Assembly (NCBI GenBank): GCA_021443045.1 | Contig: JABUUT010000056.1 | Span: forward strand, 9,920 to 18,177 | From: Fibrobacteraceae bacterium | Lineage (GTDB): Bacteria; Fibrobacterota; Fibrobacteria; Fibrobacterales; Fibrobacteraceae | Length of the DNA: 8,258 nucleotides | Reading direction: 5' to 3' | Shown here: positions 1 to 4,651 of the stretch, piece by piece | Position numbering within the stretch: position 1 is the first letter of the stretch | How the letters are laid out: each line of letters opens with the position of its first letter | Position numbers and translations under genes: made by a program | The notes under the pieces: model-generated | Told to the model about the DNA's origin: nothing | Databases searched by the model: none | Seen by the model: the letters and a program-made list of their open reading frames with translations, nothing else

Positions 1-83
1 TCGACGGGGTTATCGTTCTACAGGGGGAAATATACAAAAATTGAATTACGGTGGTTGGTGGCTAGTGGTTGGTATATGCTTAT

Positions 84-117
84 GGACCCTATCGGCACTT
101 TGTACCTCCAGGGTGAC
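84..117 (+). repeat. REP-like hairpin repeat, copy 1
   Basis: An outer stem ACCCT (86-90) pairs with AGGGT (110-114). An inner stem GGCAC (94-98) / GTACC (102-106), with one mismatch, closes on TTT. The flanks TGGACCCTAT and CCTCCAGGGTGACA are shared with the copy at 299-333. The inner stem differs in sequence but keeps its pairing. Confidence 0.6.
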
Positions 118-124
118 AGAGGGT

Positions 125-181
125 AATGTCATTCACTAGATCGCCACACCTGCTTACGCAGGTTAGCGATGACATTTTTTT
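125..181 (+). terminator. Long interrupted stem-loop with T tract, terminator-like
   Basis: AATGTCAT (125-132) pairs with ATGACATT (169-176), CGC (142-144) with GCG (166-168), and ACCTGC (148-153) with GCAGGT (158-163) around a TTAC loop. Seven T (175-181) follow on the plus strand. The form fits a rho-independent terminator for a plus-strand gene left of the window, but no such gene is visible and the stem has internal bulges. It could equally be another dispersed repeat. Confidence 0.4.
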
Positions 182-298
182 ATTTGCATTCGTAGTCTAA
201 TCCCGCAACCAATCACTAACCACTACCTACTGTCTACTAATTACTTCTTTGGCCCCTAGCTGTCCTTTGGACAGTTCTGCCTGGGTTGGCCATCCAAA

Positions 299-333
299 TG
301 GACCCTATTGGGGCTTCGCCCCTCCAGGGTGAC
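299..333 (+). repeat. REP-like hairpin repeat, copy 2
   Basis: Outer stem ACCCT (302-306) / AGGGT (326-330); inner stem GGGGC (310-314), TTC loop, GCCCC (318-322). The ends match the copy at 84-117, and the inner stem has changed on both sides so that pairing is kept. A further partial copy, CAGGGTGACAAAGG, follows at 350-363. Confidence 0.6.
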
Positions 334-392
334 AAAGGAGCGTGCATTTCAGGGTGACAAAGGTCGGGGAATGCCAAAGATGAAAGTGGTTT

Positions 393-467
393 GGGGTTTT
401 AGGGGCGAAGCCCCTAGGGGAGGGGGTGGAGAGCGACGCAGTGCGAACCAGGGGGAGGCTTCCCCCC
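393..467 (-). repeat. Two-hairpin GC-rich dispersed element, copy 1
   Basis: Read on the minus strand: hairpin A (GGGGGA stem, 4-nt loop, plus-strand positions 451-466), a spacer containing GTCGCT, hairpin B (AGGGGC, 3-nt loop, GCCCCT, positions 401-415), then AAAACCCC. The order, loops and tail match the plus-strand element at 6567-6640. It lies 25 bp past the stop of the Rrf2 gene, so its hairpins will be at the 3' end of that mRNA, but no U tract follows and it is not a classical terminator. Confidence 0.6.
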
Positions 468-491
468 ACTCCCAAATAGGCTCGGCGTATA

Positions 492-899
492 CTATTGCGC
501 CTTGTTCAAATCCTCGATGCTCACGCTAAAGAGGTAGCCTGAAATCAGGCTGTTCAAACGCTGCCACATGGGGAGCGTCTTGCAGTTTTTTGCCTTGGGG
601 CACTGGTTCGGGGTGCAGTCCAGGCAGGCCACGGGAGCCAGAGATTCTTCCGTGAGTTTAAGAATTTCACCCACCATAATTTGGGATGCGGGTTTCACGA
701 GCTTGTAGCCGCCGGTTTTTCCGCGTTGGCCGTCTAAAACGCCGGCCTTCACCAGCATGGCCACGATGGACTCCGCGTACTTCAGCGAAATTTCCTGCTT
801 TTCTGAAAGTTCCCCCAGCGAAACCCTTTCGTCCTTGGGTCTGGAACTTAGTTCAAGAATAATCCGTAGGGCGTACCTTCCCCGTGTCGAAACCAGCAT
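492..899 (-). CDS. Rrf2-family transcriptional regulator (IscR/CymR type), four Cys
   Basis: This 135-aa winged-helix regulator has the family's usual length. The recognition helix region is about residues 27-50. The wing carries RGKTGGYKL (59-67), the Rrf2 signature. Cysteines at 92, 95, 100 and 106 occupy the place where IscR holds its [2Fe-2S] cluster (three cysteines in E. coli); the C-X5-C pair at 100/106 matches IscR spacing. A cluster-binding or thiol-sensing protein is therefore likely, though cluster type is not decidable here. The ATG directly abuts the TAG of mnmA, with AAGGCGG just inside mnmA as a weak ribosome site, so translation is probably coupled to mnmA. Rrf2 regulators commonly control Fe-S assembly (IscR) or cysteine supply (CymR). 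Its neighbours, mnmA here and metY-cysK at the other end, fit a sulfur regulator. A candidate operator lies upstream of both operons. Confident on family, not on ligand. Confidence 0.9.
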   Translation of the reverse strand: MLVSTRGRYALRIILELSSRPKDERVSLGELSEKQEISLKYAESIVAMLVKAGVLDGQRGKTGGYKLVKPASQIMVGEILKLTEESLAPVACLDCTPNQCPKAKNCKTLPMWQRLNSLISGYLFSVSIEDLNKAQ

Positions 900-2093
900 C
901 TACTTTACCGCCTTTGCAATAATCCCGCCGCCAACGATTACGCCGTCTTTGTACAGAACGGCGCTCTGGCCTTTCGCCACCGCCCGCTGGGGTTCTTCAA
1001 ATTTAATATACCAGGGCCTGCCCTTGTATTCATAATCGTCATCGGAGGGCGTGTAGGGGAGTACTTTGCATTTTACGGGGCGTGCGGCCAGCCTCACCTT
1101 GACCAAGGCCTCGATTTCACGCTCCGGCTCCACATCGGCGGGCCACACAAAATCATGGGCAATCAATGCGCTGGAATCCAGTTCCTCGTTTTTCGCCAGC
1201 ACCACCAAATTGTTCTTTGCGTCGATGGAATGTACATAGACCGGGTAGCTTAACGCCACCCCGAGGCCCTTCCTTTGACCGATGGTGTAGTATTCGATGC
1301 CTCTGTGTTTCCCTAGAACATGGCCGTCCAGGTCGATGATGTCGCCTGGGATGCTGGGCCTGTCTGCAAAAAGCACGTCCCGATATTCTTCGCCCACAAA
1401 GTCCTGGCTCTCCTCGCGGTCGGCCGCTTCGATGCCCGCCCTGCGCGCCAAATCAAAGACTTCCGATTTTTTCATTTCCGCCAGGGGGAATCGCACCTTC
1501 TCCAAAACCTGTGAGGGAATCCTGTACAAAAAATACGTCTGGTCTTTGGACGCATCTGTTGCGCTGCTGACCATGCAGGGCCGTTCATTTGTACCAAAAA
1601 TGCCTGCGGTGGGCCGGACGATTTTTGCGTAGTGCCCTGTACAGAAGTAGTCGAAATCGATTCCCAGTTTTGAAACCGCATCCAGCATGGCTCCGAATTT
1701 GATGTTGCGGTTGCATATAATGCAGGGGTTTGGAGTTCGGCCGCTGCGGTACTCCTTTTTGTAATACTCCAGCACCTTCTCCTTGTAGATTTTTGAAACG
1801 TCAACCACATGATATTCAATGCCGTGTTCGCTGCAAAACTTTTTGCATTCCTCGATGTTTTCTTCTTCGCCGGGGCCGTAGCACGCTTCCCTGATTCTGG
1901 TGCGCCCCGTGGTGTTCTTGATTTCAACCACGGAACCGTCCCAAATGCTCATGGTCACCCCGATAACGTGGCAGCCTTTTTCTTTCAGCAAAAAAGCCGT
2001 TGTGGTGGAGTCCACACCTCCGCTCATGCCCACCAGTACCCTGTCGCCCGCCTTGGGGAGCTCCTGCGTTGTAAAAGAATCAAAATTTTCCAT
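900..2093 (-). CDS. mnmA: tRNA-specific 2-thiouridylase MnmA (non-canonical type)
   Basis: MnmA activates U34 of Lys/Glu/Gln tRNAs with ATP and replaces the C2 oxygen by sulfur in the cytoplasm. This 397-aa product is of normal or slightly long size. Seen in order: PP-loop SGGVDST (24-30) for ATP; GRTPNPCIICN (118-128) with the first catalytic cysteine (127) and an extra cysteine (124); CTGHYAK (151-157); KDQTYFLYR (183-191); YTIGQRKGLG (269-278); and a C-terminal beta-barrel domain. The second catalytic cysteine, in E. coli within STGICFIGE, is missing: here the stretch reads ESQDFVGEE (228-236). Other cysteines lie at 41, 71, 83, 87, 151, 173 and 342, so an Fe-S-dependent or rewired mechanism is possible (inference). 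The start at 2093 has no Shine-Dalgarno but follows TATATT by 6 nt, suggesting a leaderless message. First gene of an operon with the Rrf2 regulator. Confidence 0.88.
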   Translation of the reverse strand: MENFDSFTTQELPKAGDRVLVGMSGGVDSTTTAFLLKEKGCHVIGVTMSIWDGSVVEIKNTTGRTRIREACYGPGEEENIEECKKFCSEHGIEYHVVDVSKIYKEKVLEYYKKEYRSGRTPNPCIICNRNIKFGAMLDAVSKLGIDFDYFCTGHYAKIVRPTAGIFGTNERPCMVSSATDASKDQTYFLYRIPSQVLEKVRFPLAEMKKSEVFDLARRAGIEAADREESQDFVGEEYRDVLFADRPSIPGDIIDLDGHVLGKHRGIEYYTIGQRKGLGVALSYPVYVHSIDAKNNLVVLAKNEELDSSALIAHDFVWPADVEPEREIEALVKVRLAARPVKCKVLPYTPSDDDYEYKGRPWYIKFEEPQRAVAKGQSAVLYKDGVIVGGGIIAKAVK

Positions 2094-2099
2094 GGAGAA

Positions 2100-2128
2100 A
2101 ATATAGTTTCTTAATTACCTATTGACAA
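2100..2128 (-). promoter_or_regulatory. mnmA-rrf2 promoter, predicted leaderless
   Basis: On the minus strand, TTGTCA (2128-2123), a 17-bp spacer and TATATT (2105-2100) are followed by 6 nt and the ATG of mnmA. Transcription would start at or next to the ATG, and no Shine-Dalgarno is present. The -35 lies inside the motif at 2111-2136 that is shared with the metY promoter. Confidence 0.55.
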
Positions 2129-2136
2129 GGTGGGAA
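2111..2136. promoter_or_regulatory. Putative Rrf2 operator / island-edge direct repeat, left copy
   Basis: This begins TTAATTACCTATTGACAA and matches 6408-6433 at 24 of 26 bases, the first 18 exactly. It is an imperfect inverted repeat (ATTACC...GGGAAT), of the width bound by Rrf2 dimers. It covers the minus-strand -35 of mnmA-rrf2. Binding by the Rrf2 protein of this window is an inference. The alternative is a direct repeat left by insertion of the island. Confidence 0.5.
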
Positions 2137-2278
2137 TATAAAACGGTAAAACGCAATAATTTCAAAAAGTACGTAAATACGCAAATTTTTTAGATTTATT
2201 TGTTGGGTTTATCCTACGTTTTATCATTTGCCAAGATGTCATCAACAACCACTTAAAATTTGTTGAGGCATATAAAAT
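2129..2278. other. AT-rich intergenic region
   Basis: No gene is seen. Small structures only: a tandem 8-mer ACGTAAAT/ACGCAAAT at 2171-2186, and an inverted repeat TCAACAA (2242-2248) / TTGTTGA (2260-2266). GAGGC at 2265-2269 lies 10-14 nt before the ATG of the remnant ORF and resembles the ribosome site that precedes gene B at 4435. Confidence 0.4.
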
Positions 2279-2440
2279 ATGAAAGCCTACACTCTACAGC
2301 ATAAAATTGCAAGGATCATTGCTGCCATCGCCGACCGCTGGAAGGACGAGAATATCCCTAAAAAAATAAAGTCATGGCAATTCTGCAATAAACTGCACTT
2401 GTCAAAGAAGCCGGCTTTGAAAACTGACCGAATGAAATAA
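2279..2440 (+). pseudogene. Remnant: start of gene B fused to flank of an ATPase gene
   Basis: A 53-codon frame opens with ATG. Its first 61 bases match gene B (4445-4505) at 58 of 61, with only synonymous changes, so residues 1-20 are identical. From CGCT (2336-2339) on, the sequence instead matches the 5' end and upstream flank of the convergent ATPase gene (5939 onward): 26 of 30 bases for 2336-2365, then degraded versions of its AAAGTCAATG repeats and a shared CCGGCTTT...AAAACTG...GAAT ending near 2433 (6083 in the intact copy). The ATPase start codon (CAT on the plus strand) has become CGA. The segment is thus a second copy of the B/ATPase module with 1,437 bp removed. The fused 53-aa frame is unlikely to be functional, although it remains open. 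Confidence 0.7.
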
Positions 2441-2502
2441 CGAAATTATACCGATTATATTTTGAAAATTATACCGATTGTATTGCTAAAATCATGCCGA
2501 TT
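2422..2502 (+). repeat. Direct repeats with 23-bp period ahead of the first ATPase
   Basis: The 12-mer ATTATACCGATT occurs at 2445-2456 and 2468-2479, and as ATCATGCCGATT at 2491-2502, each exactly 23 bp after the last. A degenerate in-phase copy AACTGACCGAAT (7 of 12) sits at 2422-2433. The last copy lies between the predicted -35 and -10 of the ATPase gene, so a protein bound along the array would block transcription. This is probably an operator for autoregulation (inference). Confidence 0.7.
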
Positions 2503-2511
2503 GATTATATT
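2483..2511 (+). promoter_or_regulatory. Promoter of the first ATPase gene, predicted leaderless
   Basis: TTGCTA (2483-2488), 17 bp, TATATT (2506-2511), then 6 nt to ATG at 2518. TATATTTG also fits the TAnnTTTG -7 element of Bacteroidetes. No Shine-Dalgarno is present. The third 23-bp-period repeat falls in the spacer. Confidence 0.45.
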
Positions 2512-2517
2512 TGGGTT

Positions 2518-3795
2518 ATGTCGAAACAAAACTATATAAGACGCATTATTGACTCGAATGTAATCAATGCATTGGAAACCTTCGGTGCAGTTTGCATCGA
2601 GGGGCCCAAGTGGTGTGGAAAGACCTGGACTTCGGAATTCCATGCCAAAAGCAAGTTTGGTTTGGGGGATCCAAAGGGAAATTTTCAGAATCGACAATTG
2701 GCCGAGATGGATCCGAGCATCGTTCTTGAGGGTGAAAATCCGCGCTTAATTGATGAATGGCAGGAGGTTCCTTCCATTTGGGATGCAGTGCGTTTTAAGG
2801 TTGATGAAACTCAGGAAAAAGGGCTGTTTATTCTGACGGGTTCATCAACGCCTCGCCGAAAGGGAATTCTGCATAGCGGTGCCGGACGCATTGCCAAAAT
2901 GCGTTTGAGGACCATGTCTCTTTTTGAAAGTGGAGCCTCGAGCGGGCTCGTTTCGTTGCAAGACATTTGTTCTGGAAAAATGAAAGCCATGCTTACTGGC
3001 GACGTAAACTTGAAATACATCATTGAACTTATTGTGCGCGGCGGTTGGCCTGGCAATTTGAACTTGACCACAAAGCAGGCTATGACCACTCCGGATGCGT
3101 ATATCAGGGCAATCATCGACGACGATATGGAACGCCTTGACGGAATCAAACGTGACGCAACAAAAATGATGCTTCTGTTAAGGTCGCTGGCCCGCAACGA
3201 ATCCACGACGGCCACAAATAAAATCCTGAAAAATGACATCAAGGCCATTGATGACGAAGACATCGACGTGGATACTGTCGCTACATATCTGGACATGTTC
3301 AAGAGGCTTTTTCTCATCGAGAATCAACCACCCTACAGTTCTAAAATCCGTTCTAGAGTCCGCATCAAGCAGGCCGAAAAAAGGCACTTGACGGACCCAT
3401 CACTTGCTGTAGCACTACTCAAGGCGACTCCCGAAAAACTTCTTGGCGATTTGAACACGCTGGGATTCTTGTTTGAATCGCTTTGTGAAAGGGATTTGGA
3501 TATTTATGCCAGTTCTTTTGGTGGGAAATTGTTCCATTATCAAGATTACCGCAACAACGAAATCGACGCCGTAATCGAAATGCCCGATGGCGGCTGGACC
3601 GCCTTTGAAATAAAACTTGGAGCAAACCAGGTTGATGCGGCTGCTGCAAACCTGATAAAAATCCGCGATGAAATTGCCACCGAGGCGGGCGGTGTTCCGC
3701 CTTCAAACCTGTGCGTCATTTGCGGACTGAGCAACGCCGCCTACCAAAGGCCCGATGGAGTCTTTGTGGTGCCAATAACGGCACTGCGAGATTGA
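2518..3795 (+). CDS. ATP-binding protein, AAA_14-DUF4143 family (GPKWCGKT subtype)
   Basis: This 425-aa predicted ATPase belongs to a widespread but poorly characterised family. Seen: Walker A GPKWCGKT (29-36); Walker B RLIDEWQEVP (76-85); the FILTGSST strand (104-111); an all-helical middle; and a C-terminal domain with EID (348-350) ... FEIKLG (363-368), the D-(E)xK spacing of the PD-(D/E)XK nuclease fold. All key residues are intact, so the protein should bind ATP. Whether the nuclease-like domain cuts DNA is unknown. The start at 2518 is preferred over an in-frame ATG at 2494, because 2494 lies inside the repeat array while 2518 follows TATATT by 6 nt. It differs in subtype from the second ATPase (GARQTGKT), so the two are not recent duplicates. 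The periodic repeats on its promoter suggest self-regulation. It stands alone, flanked by remnants. Confident on family; role unknown. Confidence 0.88.
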   Translation: MSKQNYIRRIIDSNVINALETFGAVCIEGPKWCGKTWTSEFHAKSKFGLGDPKGNFQNRQLAEMDPSIVLEGENPRLIDEWQEVPSIWDAVRFKVDETQEKGLFILTGSSTPRRKGILHSGAGRIAKMRLRTMSLFESGASSGLVSLQDICSGKMKAMLTGDVNLKYIIELIVRGGWPGNLNLTTKQAMTTPDAYIRAIIDDDMERLDGIKRDATKMMLLLRSLARNESTTATNKILKNDIKAIDDEDIDVDTVATYLDMFKRLFLIENQPPYSSKIRSRVRIKQAEKRHLTDPSLAVALLKATPEKLLGDLNTLGFLFESLCERDLDIYASSFGGKLFHYQDYRNNEIDAVIEMPDGGWTAFEIKLGANQVDAAAANLIKIRDEIATEAGGVPPSNLCVICGLSNAAYQRPDGVFVVPITALRD

Positions 3796-3856
3796 GAATG
3801 GACTATTTTTTCTATACTTTGGCAGTATAAGGAAAAAGAAGAGTTTTTTGAGTTGC

Positions 3857-3878
3857 AAAATCAAGCTTGCTTGATTTT
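3857..3878. repeat. Perfect inverted repeat, possible bidirectional terminator
   Basis: AAAATCAAGC, TT, then its exact complement GCTTGATTTT. It is 61 bp past the stop of the first ATPase. A-rich and T-rich outer ends allow weak terminator function on either strand. It has the same 10-TT-10 design as the repeat at 3961-3982. Confidence 0.45.
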
Positions 3879-3896
3879 ATAATCGAACCGCTTGCA

Positions 3897-3911
3897 TTGC
3901 GCCTTGCGCAA
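3897..3911. repeat. Short hairpin TTGCGC-CTT-GCGCAA
   Basis: A perfect 6-bp stem with CTT loop lies between the two longer palindromes. An alternative pairing of CTTGC (3891-3895) with GCAAG (3908-3912) is also possible. No function can be assigned. Confidence 0.4.
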
Positions 3912-3960
3912 GTCTTCTAGAAAGTCCAACAAGAACAAAAGCGTGCTAAACGAGTGTCGC

Positions 3961-3982
3961 GAAAACAAACTTGTTTGTTTTC
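3961..3982. repeat. Perfect inverted repeat, 10-TT-10
   Basis: GAAAACAAAC, TT, then its exact complement GTTTGTTTTC. It shares its architecture, but not its sequence, with 3857-3878, 82 bp to the left. On the minus strand a frame starts at the adjacent ATG but soon stops. Confidence 0.45.
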
Positions 3983-4021
3983 ATGAGCCGGGATCTCAAA
4001 AATTAAGTCATGCAAGAGGCT

Positions 4022-4135
4022 GACCAAAAGTAATTGCCCACCTGGCGGGCCCCTCGCAGTAGCAGCGGCTTGTGGTCTTTCATTTTTTTTTGTCCAATTT
4101 AGCAAATAATCGTCAATCAACCTTGAAAAATACAT
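4022..4135 (-). pseudogene. Broken 5' end of a third DUF4143-type ATPase gene
   Basis: From ATG at 4135 the minus strand encodes MYFSRLIDDYLLNWTKK, the usual N-terminal helix of AAA_14-DUF4143 ATPases. The frame is then lost at a run of nine A (4091-4083 on this strand). With one A fewer the reading continues as KPLLLRGARQVG, the start of a Walker A motif, and then breaks off: the GKT is replaced by unrelated sequence (NYFW...) and a stop. So it carries both a homopolymer frameshift and a truncation inside the P-loop, and cannot be active. A 76-aa open frame covers the region in the wrong phase beyond the shift. It belongs to the GARQ.GKT subtype like the second ATPase, but the residues differ, so it is a separate family member. 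Confidence 0.7.
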
Positions 4136-4196
4136 GAAAATCTCCACAAAACTCTTTTTTAAGGCTACTCTCTCAAGTACCCTATCCCGATTTTTT

Positions 4197-4202
4197 TATA
4201 TT
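4197..4202 (+). promoter_or_regulatory. -10 element of the small gene pair
   Basis: TATATT is followed by 6 nt and the ATG at 4209, the same spacing as for mnmA and the first ATPase. No good -35 is seen 16-18 bp upstream and there is no Shine-Dalgarno, so a leaderless message is likely if this is the promoter. Confidence 0.4.
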
Positions 4203-4208
4203 CTTACT

Positions 4209-4448
4209 ATGGATTTCGGCATAAATGTTTCAGATGAACTTCAGTTTGCGGTTATCGCCATAGAAACTGCGGCTCAAAAACTCGGCACCAGTACAGCCGA
4301 GCTGACGGAACGTTTGCAAAAGTACGACCTGATTGAAGGTCGCCTTTGGAAGTTTTACGACATGCTCCATACCCAAAGCCGCGACTACGTTGCCGACGAC
4401 CTTATCGAGGCTCTCCTCGCTCGCGAATCCAAATCGGAGGCCGTATGA
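4209..4448 (+). CDS. Small DUF3791-like protein (gene A)
   Basis: A 79-aa soluble, mostly helical protein with no signal peptide or membrane segment. The tail YDMLHTQSRDYVADDLIEAL (54-73) fits the DUF3791 pattern (Y..LHTQ...Y..DD). Members often occur in small clusters with a second small protein and, in other genomes, a larger DUF3990-type protein; an antitoxin-like role has been suggested by such context but is not established here. The start at 4209 is chosen over an in-frame ATG at 4134 because the extra 25 codons look unlike the family and TATATT lies 6 nt before 4209. The stop TGA overlaps the ATG of gene B (ATGA), so the two are translationally coupled. No larger partner gene follows; a convergent ATPase occupies that place. 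Family assignment is from pattern recognition, moderately sure. Confidence 0.75.
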   Translation: MDFGINVSDELQFAVIAIETAAQKLGTSTAELTERLQKYDLIEGRLWKFYDMLHTQSRDYVADDLIEALLARESKSEAV

Positions 4449-4651
4449 AAGCCTACACTCTACAGCATAAAATTGCAAGAATTATTGCAGCCATCGCCGA
4501 CCGCTTAAATGTGAGCCAGCAACAGGCCCTTTTGATTTTTTATCGTAGCAAAGTGGGCGAACAGCTGCACAACCCGGCAACGGGGCTCCACTTGATGAGC
4601 GACGCCTACATCATAGACGAATTTATGATGAATTTCAATTTTCCTGCATAA
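4445..4651 (+). CDS. Small companion protein of the DUF3791 pair (gene B)
   Basis: A 68-aa helical protein with a strong ribosome site (GGAGG, 4436-4440) placed inside gene A. Visible pattern: ALLIFYRSKVGEQL (28-41) then a TGLHLMSDAYIIDEF stretch (46-60), as in small proteins encoded next to DUF3791 genes. It could itself be annotated as DUF3791 or hypothetical. Residues 1-20 are repeated exactly by the remnant at 2279, whose DNA differs only at silent positions; this argues that both copies were once under protein selection. Its last 46 bp overlap the 3' end of the convergent ATPase gene, so the two 3' ends cannot vary independently and the transcripts are antisense to each other there. No function can be stated. 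Confidence 0.75.
   Translation: MKAYTLQHKIARIIAAIADRLNVSQQQALLIFYRSKVGEQLHNPATGLHLMSDAYIIDEFMMNFNFPA

Larger units (their letters stand above)
1..491. other. Gene-free region with clustered palindromic repeats
   Basis: I see no credible gene on either strand. The region holds, in order: an arm rich in GGTTGG/GTGGTT (about 50-75) whose imperfect complement lies at 206-232; a hairpin repeat at 84-117; a long stem ending in seven T at 125-181; a small hairpin CTGTCC-TTT-GGACAG at 260-274; a second copy of the first hairpin repeat at 299-333; a repeated CAGGGTGACAAAGG at 325-338 and 350-363; and a GC-rich two-hairpin element at 393-467. The open frame at 308-529 runs through these repeats and resembles nothing. 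This is typical of an intergenic zone where REP-like elements accumulate. Confidence 0.6.
3796..4208. other. Palindrome-rich gap containing an ATPase remnant
   Basis: No intact gene is seen. The left part holds a weak hairpin TATACT-TTGGC-AGTATA (3813-3829) and three strong inverted repeats (3857-3878, 3897-3911, 3961-3982). The right part carries the broken minus-strand ATPase start (about 4022-4135). ATGAGCCGGGATCTC at 3984-3998 looks like half of a further dispersed repeat. The join between the repeat-like part and the ATPase remnant is abrupt, just after the P-loop codons. Confidence 0.45.

Noticed and set aside
308..529. 73-codon plus-strand frame
   Set aside because: Runs through REP-like hairpins and into the end of the Rrf2 gene; composition Gly/Arg-rich from the repeats.
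2422..2502. CRISPR array
   Set aside because: Only three or four short 12-bp repeats with 11-bp gaps, no spacers of usual size and no cas genes; the 33-bp set at 5973-6048 fails in the same way.
2494..2517. Earlier start codon for the first ATPase at 2494
   Set aside because: It lies inside the 23-bp repeat array and between -35 and -10, so it would not be transcribed from the predicted promoter; the family begins near the ATG at 2518.
2811..3317. 168-codon minus-strand frame inside the first ATPase gene
   Set aside because: Antisense shadow; Ser/Met-rich composition of a reversed coding frame, no motif.
3805..3838. Terminator after the first ATPase (hairpin 3813-3829)
   Set aside because: The T run is before, not after, the hairpin on the plus strand, and A follows; the inverted repeat at 3857-3878 is the better candidate.
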